Of a stretch of DNA of 57,463 nucleotides, positions 50,224-57,463 are shown one piece after another. The translations under genes and the position numbers were made by a program. The stretch's first letter is position 1; each line of letters begins with the position of its first letter. Origin of the DNA: Streptomyces sp. I05A-00742 (lineage in GTDB: Bacteria; Actinomycetota; Actinomycetes; Streptomycetales; Streptomycetaceae); contig NZ_JABETO010000027.1 in NCBI RefSeq assembly GCF_013055795.1, positions 1 through 57,463 on the forward strand, given 5' to 3'. Under the pieces are notes generated by a model. That model saw only the letters and a program-made list of their open reading frames with translations. It was not told the DNA's origin and made no database searches.

Positions 50224-50403
50224 GTGCGCGCCCATGCCGACCAGGGGGCCCGAGCAGGACACCACGACGGCGACGAACCCGGCCGGCACGGCGGACACCG
50301 ACGCGTCGCGCAGGAGCCCCGGGCGGCGTTCGGCCGCGGGCGGCGCTCCGGCCGTCCCGTCCACATCCCCGGCATTCTCGGCGTCGGTGGCGTTCTGACT
50401 CAC
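50224..50403 (-). pseudogene. N-terminal remnant of a BenE-family benzoate transporter
   Basis: GTG 50403 with a good GAGGGGGACC ribosome binding site opens a frame with GLLRDASVSAVPAGFVAVVVSCSGPL. This is the beginning of BenE-type benzoate/H+ symporters, where the D-A-S-x-S-A-V-x-A-G-x-V-A-V-x-V-S block is the first helix. The match breaks after about residue 58 and the remaining 330 residues are missing. The promoter and start are intact, so a short membrane peptide may still be made. Confidence 0.65.
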
Positions 50404-50587
50404 GGGTCCCCCTCTTCCCTTCCGGCCCCGCCGCGGACCCGTCCTTGGGGAGGGTGCGGAGTACCGGCGTTGTCATGATCACAACGTAGTACCCCAACGG
50501 TCCTGGTACCAAGAGGAAGAGGGAAGGGGACGGTCCGGTTCACCCTGCCCCGCCACCTGCGGGACCGGCCGGAAAGCCAAGGTCAAC

Positions 50588-50606
50588 TTAGGTTAGGCTT
50601 GCCTAA
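50588..50606. promoter_or_regulatory. Iron box upstream of the GNAT gene
   Basis: TTAGGTTAGGCTTGCCTAA matches the DmdR1/IdeR iron box consensus TTAGGTTAGGCTAACCTAA at 17 of 19 positions. It lies 55 nt upstream of the GNAT start and marks an iron-repressed promoter. Confidence 0.88.
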
Positions 50607-50660
50607 TATTCCGGACGTCTCACGGACGGCCGGAACGGCAGTGAACAGGAACCAGGAAAG

Positions 50661-51221
50661 GTGCCACCGTTGACCACGGCGTCCCGCCAGGAGGTCCGCT
50701 CCCGTGCCCTCGCGCCCGGCCGCGTACGGATCGCAGGTCCAGCCGACGCCGCCGCGCTCCACGCCCTGTCCGAGCCGTTCATGCGCTCGGGCGCGCTGCG
50801 CCGGAGGGCTCCCCGGCTGTACGCGGTGACGGCACGGCAGTTCTTCGTCGCCGAGGACGCGGAGGGGGAACTGGAGGGCTGTGTGGCCCTGCGTACCTAT
50901 CCGGACGAACCGGCCGCCGTGCTCCACAACTTCTGTGTGCGGCCCGACCGTCAGCGGCGCGGCGTCGGGGCGCGGCTGCTGGCCGCCCTGCTGGCCGAGG
51001 CCGCCGCGCGCTCGGTGAGCGAGGTGTTCGCGGCGACGACCGGCGGCGGGGAGTCGTTCGTGCGCGGCGGCTTCCGGGAGACCGACGCCGCCCGGGCGCC
51101 GCGTACCTGGGTCGCGGCGCTGGACCCGGCACGCGGCTCGCGGATCTTCGTCCGGCCGGTGGCAGGACCGGCTCAGCCGCGGCCGGTCCGCCACTGGCGG
51201 GCCAGCACCCAGACCAGGTAG
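50661..51221 (+). CDS. GNAT N-acetyltransferase under an iron box
   Basis: This 186-aa acetyltransferase has the GNAT core FCVRPDRQRRGVGARLLAALLAEAA with the R-R-G-V-G loop. It has a short beta region before it (VRIAGPADAAALHALSEPF, GCVALRTYPDEPAAVLHN) and ends with a GGGESFVRGGFRET strand. It is annotated in similar form as amino-acid N-acetyltransferase. The start is uncertain: GTG 50661 or TTG 50670, which has GGAAAGG at a better distance. The iron box suggests a role in siderophore biology. Its 3' end overlaps the convergent FecCD gene by 49 nt. Confidence 0.82.
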   Translation: MPPLTTASRQEVRSRALAPGRVRIAGPADAAALHALSEPFMRSGALRRRAPRLYAVTARQFFVAEDAEGELEGCVALRTYPDEPAAVLHNFCVRPDRQRRGVGARLLAALLAEAAARSVSEVFAATTGGGESFVRGGFRETDAARAPRTWVAALDPARGSRIFVRPVAGPAQPRPVRHWRASTQTR

Positions 51222-52267
51222 CAGCCGCCGACGACACCGGTGAGGACACCGACGGGCAGTTGGGTGGGGGCCAGCATCCGCTGTGCGGCGAGGTCGCTGA
51301 CGGCCAGCAGCAGGGCGCCCATGACCGTGGCGGCGAGCAGGTTGGGGCCGGTGGCCCGGGTGAGGCGCCGGACGACCTGGGGGGCGACCAGGGCGACGAA
51401 CGGGACGGGCCCGGCGACGGCCGTGGACAGCGCCGTGAGCCCGACGCCGACGACCAGGGCACCGGACGTGACGCGCTCCACGGGCACCCCGAGGGCCGCC
51501 GCGGTGTCCTCGCCCATCTCCAGCATCCGCAGCGGCCGTCCGAGCGCCACCGCCGCCGGGCCGAGGACGGCCAGCGTGGCCACGATCGTCCACACGTGTT
51601 CCCAGCCGCGGCCGTTGAGGCTGCCGGTGAGCCAGACCTGGGCGCTCTGCGCGTCGTTGAAGGACGCCCGGGCGATCAGGTAGGCGTTGGCCGCGGTGAG
51701 CAGGGAGCTCACGCCGATGCCCACGAGGATCAGCCGGTAGCCGGCCGCGCCGCCCCGCCACGCGAGCAGGTAGACGGCGGCGCTGGTGATCGCGCAGCCG
51801 ATGACGGACCCGACGGCGACGGAGGCCGCGCCCGCGCCCAGCACCAGGATGGTGACGAGGGCGCCGGTGGCGGAGCCGACGGTGAAGCCGATGACGTCGG
51901 GGCTGCCCAGCGGGTTGCGGGCGACGGTCTGGAAGAGCGCGCCGGACAGCCCGAGCGCGGCGCCGACCAGGAGGGCCGTCAGCAGCCGGGGCAGCCGGAG
52001 TTCGCCGACGATGTAGTCGGCGGCGGGCGGGCCGTCGCCCGCGAGGACCTTCAGGACGTCGGGCACGGGGACGTGGAAGTCGCCGGTGGTCAGGGACCAG
52101 ACGCCGACGACGGCCGCGGCCAGGGCGAGGAGCAGGCCGACGGCGGTGGCGCGGGGGTCCCAGCGCACCGACAGGGTCCGGCCGGGCCCTGGCAGGCGCA
52201 GGGCGCGCGGGCGGGTCCGCGGCGCCGGTACGGCGGCAGGACCTGCGGACGTGGTGCGGCTGGTCAC
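51173..52267 (-). CDS. FecCD-type siderophore ABC transporter permease (second)
   Basis: This 364-aa permease has about nine to ten helices and the BtuC/FecCD signature GELRLPRLLTALLVGAALGLSGALFQTVARNPLGSPDVIGFTVGSATGALV. The C-terminal PVPFVALVAPQVVRRLTRATGPNLLAATVMGALLLAVSDLAAQRM block is also typical. It should form the membrane channel with the preceding permease for a ferric siderophore. It overlaps that gene's stop by 4 nt (GTGA). No cognate ATPase or binding protein gene lies inside the window. Confidence 0.9.
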   Translation of the reverse strand: MTSRTTSAGPAAVPAPRTRPRALRLPGPGRTLSVRWDPRATAVGLLLALAAAVVGVWSLTTGDFHVPVPDVLKVLAGDGPPAADYIVGELRLPRLLTALLVGAALGLSGALFQTVARNPLGSPDVIGFTVGSATGALVTILVLGAGAASVAVGSVIGCAITSAAVYLLAWRGGAAGYRLILVGIGVSSLLTAANAYLIARASFNDAQSAQVWLTGSLNGRGWEHVWTIVATLAVLGPAAVALGRPLRMLEMGEDTAAALGVPVERVTSGALVVGVGLTALSTAVAGPVPFVALVAPQVVRRLTRATGPNLLAATVMGALLLAVSDLAAQRMLAPTQLPVGVLTGVVGGCYLVWVLARQWRTGRG

Positions 52268-53340
52268 AGTTGGGCGATCCTCTTGCGGCGGACGAGGGCG
52301 ATGAACAGGGGGGCGCCGAGGAACGCGGTGACGACGCCGGCCTCCAGTTCCTCGGGGCGCAGCACGACGCGGCCGAGGATGTCGGCGGCGAGCAGCAGGG
52401 CCGCGGCGAGGACGGCGCTGTACGGCAGCAGCCAGCGCTGGTCGGGGCCGGTCATGAGGCGTGCCATGTGCGGAACGGCCAGTCCGACGAAGGCGATCGG
52501 TCCGACGGCCGCGGTGGCCGCGCCGCAGAGCAGGGTGATCGCCGCCATGGTCGCGAACTGGGTGCGTCCGGGGTGGGCGCCGAGCGAGCGGGCGGTGTCG
52601 TCGCCGAGGGCCAGGGCGTTGAGCGGCCGGGCGAGCAGCACGGCCAGCAGGGCGCCGGCGCCCAGGAAGGGCAGCACCTGGACGAGGAGCGAGCCGCTGC
52701 CGCCGGCCAGGGTGCCGATCTGCCAGAACCGGAACCGGTTGAGGGCCAGCGGGTCCAGCAGGATCAGTCCGTTGACGACCGCGGTGAGCACGGCGGAGAC
52801 GGCGGTGCCGGCCAGGGCGAGCCGGACCGGGGTGGCCCGGCCGCGGCCGCGGGTGCCGAGAAAGTAGACGGCGGCCGCGGCGACGGCTGCGCCGAGCAGG
52901 GCCGCCCAGACGAAGGCGGAGAAGCTGCCGAGGTCGAGCAGGGCGGTCGCCGACGCGACGGCGGCGGCCGCGCCCGCGTTGACGCCGAGCAGTCCGGGGT
53001 CGGCGAGCGGGTTGCGGGTGAGCGCCTGCATCAGGGCCCCGGCGAGGCCGAGGGCGGCGCCGACGGCGATGCCGAGCAGGCTGCGGGGCAGCCTGGAGGT
53101 GCGCACGACGATCCAGTCGTCGCTCCGCGGGTCCCGGGTCAGCAGCGCGTGGACGACGTCGCCGGGCGCGATGTTCTTGGCGCCGATGCCGATGCCGAGC
53201 ACGGCGAGCACCACCACGAGGGCGGCGCAGGCCAGCAGTCCGGCGGCCCTCCGGGCGTGCCAGGCACGTCCGGCCCGGGGCCGTGCGGGGGTGGGGGCGG
53301 GTGCGGGTGGGCCGGTGACGGCAGGGGCGGTCGTGCTCAC
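52264..53340 (-). CDS. FecCD-type siderophore ABC transporter permease (first)
   Basis: A 358-aa permease of the same family: RTSRLPRSLLGIAVGAALGLAGALMQALTRNPLADPGLLGVNAGAAAAV and GPIAFVGLAVPHMARLMTGPDQRWLLPYSAVLAAALLLAADILGR. It has a Pro/Ala-rich cytoplasmic N-terminus (about 1-30). Together with the second permease it probably forms a heterodimeric channel for siderophore uptake. Its GTG start overlaps the SIP stop (GTGA), giving a fully overlapping SIP-permease-permease operon under the iron box at 54284. Confidence 0.9.
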   Translation of the reverse strand: MSTTAPAVTGPPAPAPTPARPRAGRAWHARRAAGLLACAALVVVLAVLGIGIGAKNIAPGDVVHALLTRDPRSDDWIVVRTSRLPRSLLGIAVGAALGLAGALMQALTRNPLADPGLLGVNAGAAAAVASATALLDLGSFSAFVWAALLGAAVAAAAVYFLGTRGRGRATPVRLALAGTAVSAVLTAVVNGLILLDPLALNRFRFWQIGTLAGGSGSLLVQVLPFLGAGALLAVLLARPLNALALGDDTARSLGAHPGRTQFATMAAITLLCGAATAAVGPIAFVGLAVPHMARLMTGPDQRWLLPYSAVLAAALLLAADILGRVVLRPEELEAGVVTAFLGAPLFIALVRRKRIAQL

Positions 53341-54170
53341 GCGTGCTCGTGCTCTTCGTCCTCGTGGTGGTCGTGGTTCTCCACGCCGCGCTTCCAGTAA
53401 CCGTCCACGTCCACCTGCTCCTTGGCCAGGCCGAGCTCGCGGCGCAGGTAGCGGCGGATGGGCTTGAGGCTGGTGGCCTCGCCGGCGATCCAGGCGTAGC
53501 CGAGGCCCTCGGCGGGGAGTTCGGCGGCGCGGACGGCGCGTTCCAGGAGGTCGGTGCTGCCGGCCGGGGCGGAGCCGCGGTGCAGCCAGGTCATCGAGAG
53601 GTCGGCCGCGGTGCGGAGGTCCTGCTCGTCCCGCGGTCCCGGCACCTCGGCGAAGGCGAGGACGCGGACCCCGGCGGGCAGCATCTCCAGCCAGCGGGCG
53701 AGGGCGGGCAGGGCGGTCTCCTCGGCTGCCAGCAGGTACCAGTCGTGGACCATGGGCAGGATCTCGGAGCCCCGGGGGCCGAGGATGCCGAGCCGCATGC
53801 CGGGTTCGGCCCGCGCGGCCCAGGCGGAGGCGACGCCATGGCCGTGCAGGACCATGTCGATGTCCAGCTCGTGGGTGTCGCGGCGGTAGTGACGGACCGT
53901 GTAGTCGCGGGTGATCGGCTCCACCGGGGCGTCGATCCAGGTGTCGTTCACGACGACCGGCTCGACGGGCAGTTCGTCGCCGTCCTGGGCGAAGCAGAGC
54001 TTCACGTGGTCGGTCGGCGCCTGCTCGCAGAACCCTTCGAGGGCGGGGCCGCCGAAGGTGACCCGTACGGTGGAGGGAGTGATCCGGTCGACCCTCCGCA
54101 CCTCCAGCAAGCGGTACTTGAGGGGGTGGCGGACGATGCGCGTGCGCGGTAGCAGCGTGTCGGTGGTCAT
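53337..54170 (-). CDS. Siderophore-interacting protein (SIP/ViuB family reductase)
   Basis: This 277-aa flavoprotein has the SIP FAD-binding domain (RYLLEVRRVDRITPSTVRVTFGG, then TRDYTVRHYRRDTHELDIDMVLHGHGVASAWAARAEPGMRLGILGPRGSE) and the C-terminal NAD(P) domain (WYLLAAEETALPALARWLEMLP, LGYAWIAGEATSLKPIRRYLRRELGLAKEQVDVDGYWKRGVE). It reduces the ferric siderophore in the cytoplasm to release iron. It is the first gene of the operon with two FecCD permeases. The terminal His-rich tail is HDHHEDEEHEHA. ATG 54170 is preceded by the iron box about 110 nt away. Confidence 0.92.
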   Translation of the reverse strand: MTTDTLLPRTRIVRHPLKYRLLEVRRVDRITPSTVRVTFGGPALEGFCEQAPTDHVKLCFAQDGDELPVEPVVVNDTWIDAPVEPITRDYTVRHYRRDTHELDIDMVLHGHGVASAWAARAEPGMRLGILGPRGSEILPMVHDWYLLAAEETALPALARWLEMLPAGVRVLAFAEVPGPRDEQDLRTAADLSMTWLHRGSAPAGSTDLLERAVRAAELPAEGLGYAWIAGEATSLKPIRRYLRRELGLAKEQVDVDGYWKRGVENHDHHEDEEHEHA

Positions 54171-54283
54171 CGATCATCCCAATCCGGTCGGGCGTGCGCG
54201 GGGCCGGTGCCGCAGTGGCCCCCGGCGCGGACGCGCGAGGGGCCACTCCGGCTCGCCTGGACGGCCGGAGAATGAGCCCCGAC

Positions 54284-54302
54284 CGAGGTTAGGCTACCCT
54301 AA
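54284..54302. promoter_or_regulatory. Iron box upstream of the SIP operon
   Basis: CGAGGTTAGGCTACCCTAA matches the iron box consensus at 16 of 19 positions. It lies between the ABC gene and the SIP gene and would let DmdR/IdeR repress SIP and the permeases when iron is plentiful. Confidence 0.85.
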
Positions 54303-54308
54303 CTCAGA

Positions 54309-56024
54309 TCATGATGTATGCGCCATCTGCTTGATCACCCGGCCCCTGTCCAGCGAAATCACGCGCGGCAGCCGGGCGATGGTGGCCGGGCGGTGGGCGA
54401 TGACGATGAGGGTGCGGTCCTCGCTCATCCCGTCCAGGGCGTGCTCCAGCCGGCTCGCCGTCACCGGGTCGATGTCGGCGGTGGCCTCGTCCAGGACCAG
54501 CACCGACGGATCGGCCAGCGCCGCCCGGAGCAGCCCGACGATCTGCCGCTCCCCCGCCGACAGCCGGCCGCCCCGCACGCCCACCTCGGCGTCCAGGCCG
54601 CCCAGGTCTCGGATCCAGTCCTCCAGCCCCAGCTCCCGGACCGCCCGTTCCATGGCGGCGCGGTCCGGGGCGCTGCGCACCAGCTCCAGGTTGCGGGCGA
54701 TCGTCCCGGTCACCATGCGGACCTCCTGCGGCACCAGCACGACGCGGCGGCGCAGTTCGGACTCCGGTATCTCCCGGAGGTCCACGCCGGCGAAGCGCAC
54801 GGTCCCCCGGTCGGGGGCGTAGAGCCCGCAGAGCACCTTGGAGAGCGTGGTCTTGCCGGAGCCGGTCTCGCCGACGATGCCGGTGCGGTCGCCGACGGGG
54901 AACTCCAGCGAGACGTCGGACAGCACCTGGCTGCCGTCGTGGTACGCGTACCCCACGCCCTCGCAGCTGAGTTCGCCCCGCCGGGGCGGCGCGGACGCGG
55001 CCCCCTCCGCGTCCCCCGCCTCCTCGCGCTGCGCGCGGTCGGTGGCGGAGAGCAGGTCCAGCAGGCGGGCCAGGCCGGTGCGCGCGGTCTGTACGTGCCC
55101 GACGAGCTGCGAGATGTCGGAGAAGGAGTCGAAGAGGTTGCGGCCGGCGAGGACGAAGACGACGACCGTGCCCACGCCGATCGAGCCGCGCGCGACGGAC
55201 CAGCCGCCGAACAGCAGCAGCGCCACCATGGCCAGCCCCTCGATGAGGCTCACCAGGTCGATACGGTTCTCCACCCGGACGGCCCGGCGCGCGGCACCGA
55301 CCGCCACGTCGTTCTCCCGGTGGAAGCGGCGCATCCAGCCCGGGAGTCCGCGAGCGCTCTGCAGCGCCTCGCGCACGTTCAGGGTCTCGCTGAACGTGGC
55401 CGCCACCGCGGCCTCGGCGGTCGCCTTCCCGCCGAACGCCCCGGGGGCGTCCCGCTGGAACCAGCGCATGACCAGCACGGCGGGCGGTACGAACACGGCG
55501 AGCTGAACGAGGGCCAGCTGCCACGAGTACCCGAAGAGCACCACCAGCGTGAAGACCAGGGTGGCCGTGGCGGACACCAGGTTGCGCAGGTGCATACGGA
55601 CGAACGACGCCAGCGCGGCCACCTCGCCGGTGGTACGGCGCAGCAGGTCGCCGGTGCGGTGCGACTCCAGGAACCGCAGGGGCGCCGCCGCCAGGTTCTC
55701 CACGCACCGCTCCCGCAGACTCCGGACGACGCTCTCGCCGGCCTTGGCCAGCAGCAGTTCACCGGCCCGGGCCAGCCCGAGCTGGACGACGGCCAGCGCC
55801 ACCAGGGCCCCGGCGGCGACGAGCAGTCCGCCGCGGTCCTCGGCGAGCAGCGCGTCCGTGGCCCTGCCGACGAGCGGGGCGACGGCCACCAGGGCGGCGG
55901 AGTCGGCGAGGCCCACGGCGAGGGCGACGATCAGGGCCCTGCGGTGGGGGCGCAGGTAGGGGGCGGCCCGGCGGAGCACACGGCGCTCGTCGGGCCGGTC
56001 GTCGAGCAGGACCGGCTCAGCCAC
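54309..56024 (-). CDS. ABC transporter, fused membrane and ATPase domains
   Basis: This 571-aa exporter-type half-transporter has six membrane helices (residues about 30-310) and a nucleotide-binding domain (about 350-560). Walker A is GETGSGKTT, the signature motif is LSAGERQ, Walker B is VLVLDEATADID with the catalytic Glu, and H-loop is AHRPAT. Its start overlaps the stop of the upstream ABC gene by 8 nt, so the two subunits form a pair. Placed beside SIP and FecCD genes under iron boxes, it could export or import a siderophore (IrtAB-like). Substrate uncertain. Confidence 0.88.
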   Translation of the reverse strand: MAEPVLLDDRPDERRVLRRAAPYLRPHRRALIVALAVGLADSAALVAVAPLVGRATDALLAEDRGGLLVAAGALVALAVVQLGLARAGELLLAKAGESVVRSLRERCVENLAAAPLRFLESHRTGDLLRRTTGEVAALASFVRMHLRNLVSATATLVFTLVVLFGYSWQLALVQLAVFVPPAVLVMRWFQRDAPGAFGGKATAEAAVAATFSETLNVREALQSARGLPGWMRRFHRENDVAVGAARRAVRVENRIDLVSLIEGLAMVALLLFGGWSVARGSIGVGTVVVFVLAGRNLFDSFSDISQLVGHVQTARTGLARLLDLLSATDRAQREEAGDAEGAASAPPRRGELSCEGVGYAYHDGSQVLSDVSLEFPVGDRTGIVGETGSGKTTLSKVLCGLYAPDRGTVRFAGVDLREIPESELRRRVVLVPQEVRMVTGTIARNLELVRSAPDRAAMERAVRELGLEDWIRDLGGLDAEVGVRGGRLSAGERQIVGLLRAALADPSVLVLDEATADIDPVTASRLEHALDGMSEDRTLIVIAHRPATIARLPRVISLDRGRVIKQMAHTS

Positions 56025-57463
56025 GGTCGGCCTCCAGGATCGGGGCGGAACCGGCCACGACGTTGGCCGGCTCCGGCGGGGTGTCGTGGTGTCCCGCGAG
56101 CGTGACGACGCGGTCGGCGGCGTCCAGGACGGCGGTGCGGTGCGTCGCGAAGATCACCGTACGGCCGGCGGCCCATGCCTTCAGCCTCTCCAGCACCAGG
56201 CGTTCGGTGGTGGTGTCCAGCGCGGAGGTGCAGTCGTCCAGCACCAGCACCTCGGGGTCGCCGAGCAGGCCGCGGGCGAGGGCCAGCCGCTGGATCTGGC
56301 CCCCGGACAGGGCCGTGCCGCTCTCGCCGAGTTCGGTGTCGTAGCCGTCGGGCATCGCGGCGATCTGGTCGTGGATGCCCGCCGTCCCGCAGGCGGCGCG
56401 CAGCTCCTCGTCCGTCAGGTCACGGCCGCACCGCAGGTTCTCGGCCACGGTCCCGGTCAGCAGCAGCGGCCGCTGGGCCACGTGGCCGATGCGGCGGCGC
56501 ACGTCGTCCAGCGCCGCGTCCCGCAGGTCGGTGCCGCCGTAGCGGACGGTGCCGGTCGCCGGGTCGTCCAGGCGCGCGGGCAGCCGCAGGAGGGTGCTCT
56601 TGCCGGAGCCGGTCGCACCCCGGACGGCCACGAACTCGCCGTGCCGGACCGTGAGGTCGAGCGGGGCGAGCACCGTTACGCCGTCGCGCACCGCGCTCAC
56701 ACCGGTCAGTTCCAGGTCCCCGCCGGAGGAGAGGGCCACGGGCTCGGCCGGGTCGGTGACGGTGGCGCCGATGGACAGCGCCTCGTCGATCCGGGCGGCC
56801 GCCACGTCCGCCTGGCCGCGTTCCAGCAGCCGCTGCACCAGGACCCGGGTGGCCAGGGTGAGGGTGGCCATCCACGAGGTGAAGGCGACGAGTCCGCCGA
56901 TGGTCAGCCGCCCGTCGAGGACGGACAGCCCGCCGACGCCCACCCCGACGGCCACGGCGAGCCGGGGCACGAACGGCGCGACGGCCGCCCAGGACGCCTC
57001 GATGCGCGCCGCCTCGACGGTGCGCTCGGTGACGGTGGCGCTGGCGGTGGCGTGCCGGTCGACCAGCGGGCGGTGGCCGCCGGTGCCGCGCAGCCCGGCC
57101 CCCAGCTGGAGCAGGTCGGCGACGGCCTCGGCGCGGGTGCCGTGCGCTTCGGCGAGTTCGTCGCTCGCGGCGGCGAACCGGCGGGGGAAGTACAGGTTGA
57201 CCCAGACCAGGAAGGGGAGCATGCCGACGGTCACCAGGAGGAGGACCGGGTCGAGGACCGCGAGGCCGGGCAGGACGACGACGAAGGTGGTGGCGAGCAC
57301 CACCCAGACGGCCAGGCCGTGCACCCATTCCCTGACCATGTCGGTGTCCCGGCCGGCGCGCATGGCCAGGTCGCCGTGGCCGCGGTCGGCGAGCGCGGCC
57401 CGGTCCAGGCCCGACAGCTGGCCGAGCAGCCGTGACCGCAGGTCCGCGCCCACCCTGGCGTCG
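56017..57463 (-). CDS. ABC transporter, fused domains, 5' end cut by the window
   Basis: The visible part encodes helices and a complete ATPase domain: Walker A GATGSGKST, signature LSGGQIQ, Walker B VLVLDDCTSALD and H-loop ATHRTA. The residue after the Walker B Asp is Asp instead of Glu, so this site is probably catalytically weak, as in heterodimeric exporters with one degenerate site. The gene runs past the right edge; a GTG inside (57453) is unlikely to be the start because the first helices would be missing. It forms a pair with the gene at 54309-56024. Confidence 0.85.
   Translation of the reverse strand, partial: DARVGADLRSRLLGQLSGLDRAALADRGHGDLAMRAGRDTDMVREWVHGLAVWVVLATTFVVVLPGLAVLDPVLLLVTVGMLPFLVWVNLYFPRRFAAASDELAEAHGTRAEAVADLLQLGAGLRGTGGHRPLVDRHATASATVTERTVEAARIEASWAAVAPFVPRLAVAVGVGVGGLSVLDGRLTIGGLVAFTSWMATLTLATRVLVQRLLERGQADVAAARIDEALSIGATVTDPAEPVALSSGGDLELTGVSAVRDGVTVLAPLDLTVRHGEFVAVRGATGSGKSTLLRLPARLDDPATGTVRYGGTDLRDAALDDVRRRIGHVAQRPLLLTGTVAENLRCGRDLTDEELRAACGTAGIHDQIAAMPDGYDTELGESGTALSGGQIQRLALARGLLGDPEVLVLDDCTSALDTTTERLVLERLKAWAAGRTVIFATHRTAVLDAADRVVTLAGHHDTPPEPANVVAGSAPILEADRG

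Overview
The window looks like a piece of a Streptomyces (or very close actinomycete) chromosome. The sequence is strongly GC-rich with G/C in most third codon positions. It carries several families that are nearly confined to that genus (DUF5133-like and DUF5709-like proteins, small one-helix membrane proteins), GTG starts and 4-nt ATGA/GTGA gene overlaps are common, and some starts look leaderless. Gene content (scattered catabolic, stress and secreted functions, orphan regulators, many broken genes) suggests a chromosome-arm or other accessory region. I see no rRNA, tRNA or CRISPR. About 64 intact or plausible genes and 8 gene remnants are listed; the right-most gene is cut by the window end.

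Layout. 0.3-11.4 kb: a tautomerase, a three-gene PRC-barrel operon starting with a 48-aa membrane peptide, a 2OG-Fe dioxygenase, a GNAT, a bacterial serpin, an LCP cell-wall ligase, TerD, a macro-domain protein and an APH-type kinase. 11.6-15.6 kb: a tightly overlapping hpaB-hpaE-hpaD operon for homoprotocatechuate breakdown. 15.8-25.9 kb: secreted protein, penicillin-binding-type serine hydrolase, tandem Usp protein, a PLP decarboxylase divergent from a MocR regulator with a repeated operator, ChaA antiporter, amino-acid permease with a strong terminator, and a NodB-type deacetylase behind a DasR-like site. 25.9-33.4 kb: HAD phosphatase/membrane protein pair, HD protein with the remnant of a phosphotransferase in front, secreted beta-propeller protein, TauD remnant with a 17-bp perfect hairpin, DUF6355-like secreted protein, two SDRs and a MerR regulator with a 19-bp-spaced promoter.

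33.6-38.3 kb is the most unusual part. A TPR-like gene and a 752-aa protein with a TIR-like core are transcribed divergently from a RipA/SLATT-like membrane protein and a SLOG-like nucleotide-binding protein: the parts of a nucleotide-signal conflict (anti-phage or stress) system in an arrangement I do not recognise. Next to it is a 44-aa Cys/Thr-rich peptide gene that looks like an orphan RiPP precursor. 38.6-41.9 kb continues as accessory DNA with a DUF5133 pair, a GT-B glycosyltransferase, and remnants of an IS5-type transposase, a HEAT-repeat protein and a LysR regulator.

41.9-50.4 kb: DUF72, YihY, DUF5709-like, an SDR, a membrane protein, an AraC regulator, a GH18 chitinase with a classic Streptomyces chitinase operator, an APH-like kinase and a BenE remnant. 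50.6-57.5 kb is an iron-uptake region: two iron boxes, a GNAT, a siderophore-interacting reductase with two FecCD permeases in one overlapping operon, and a heterodimeric ABC exporter-fold pair.
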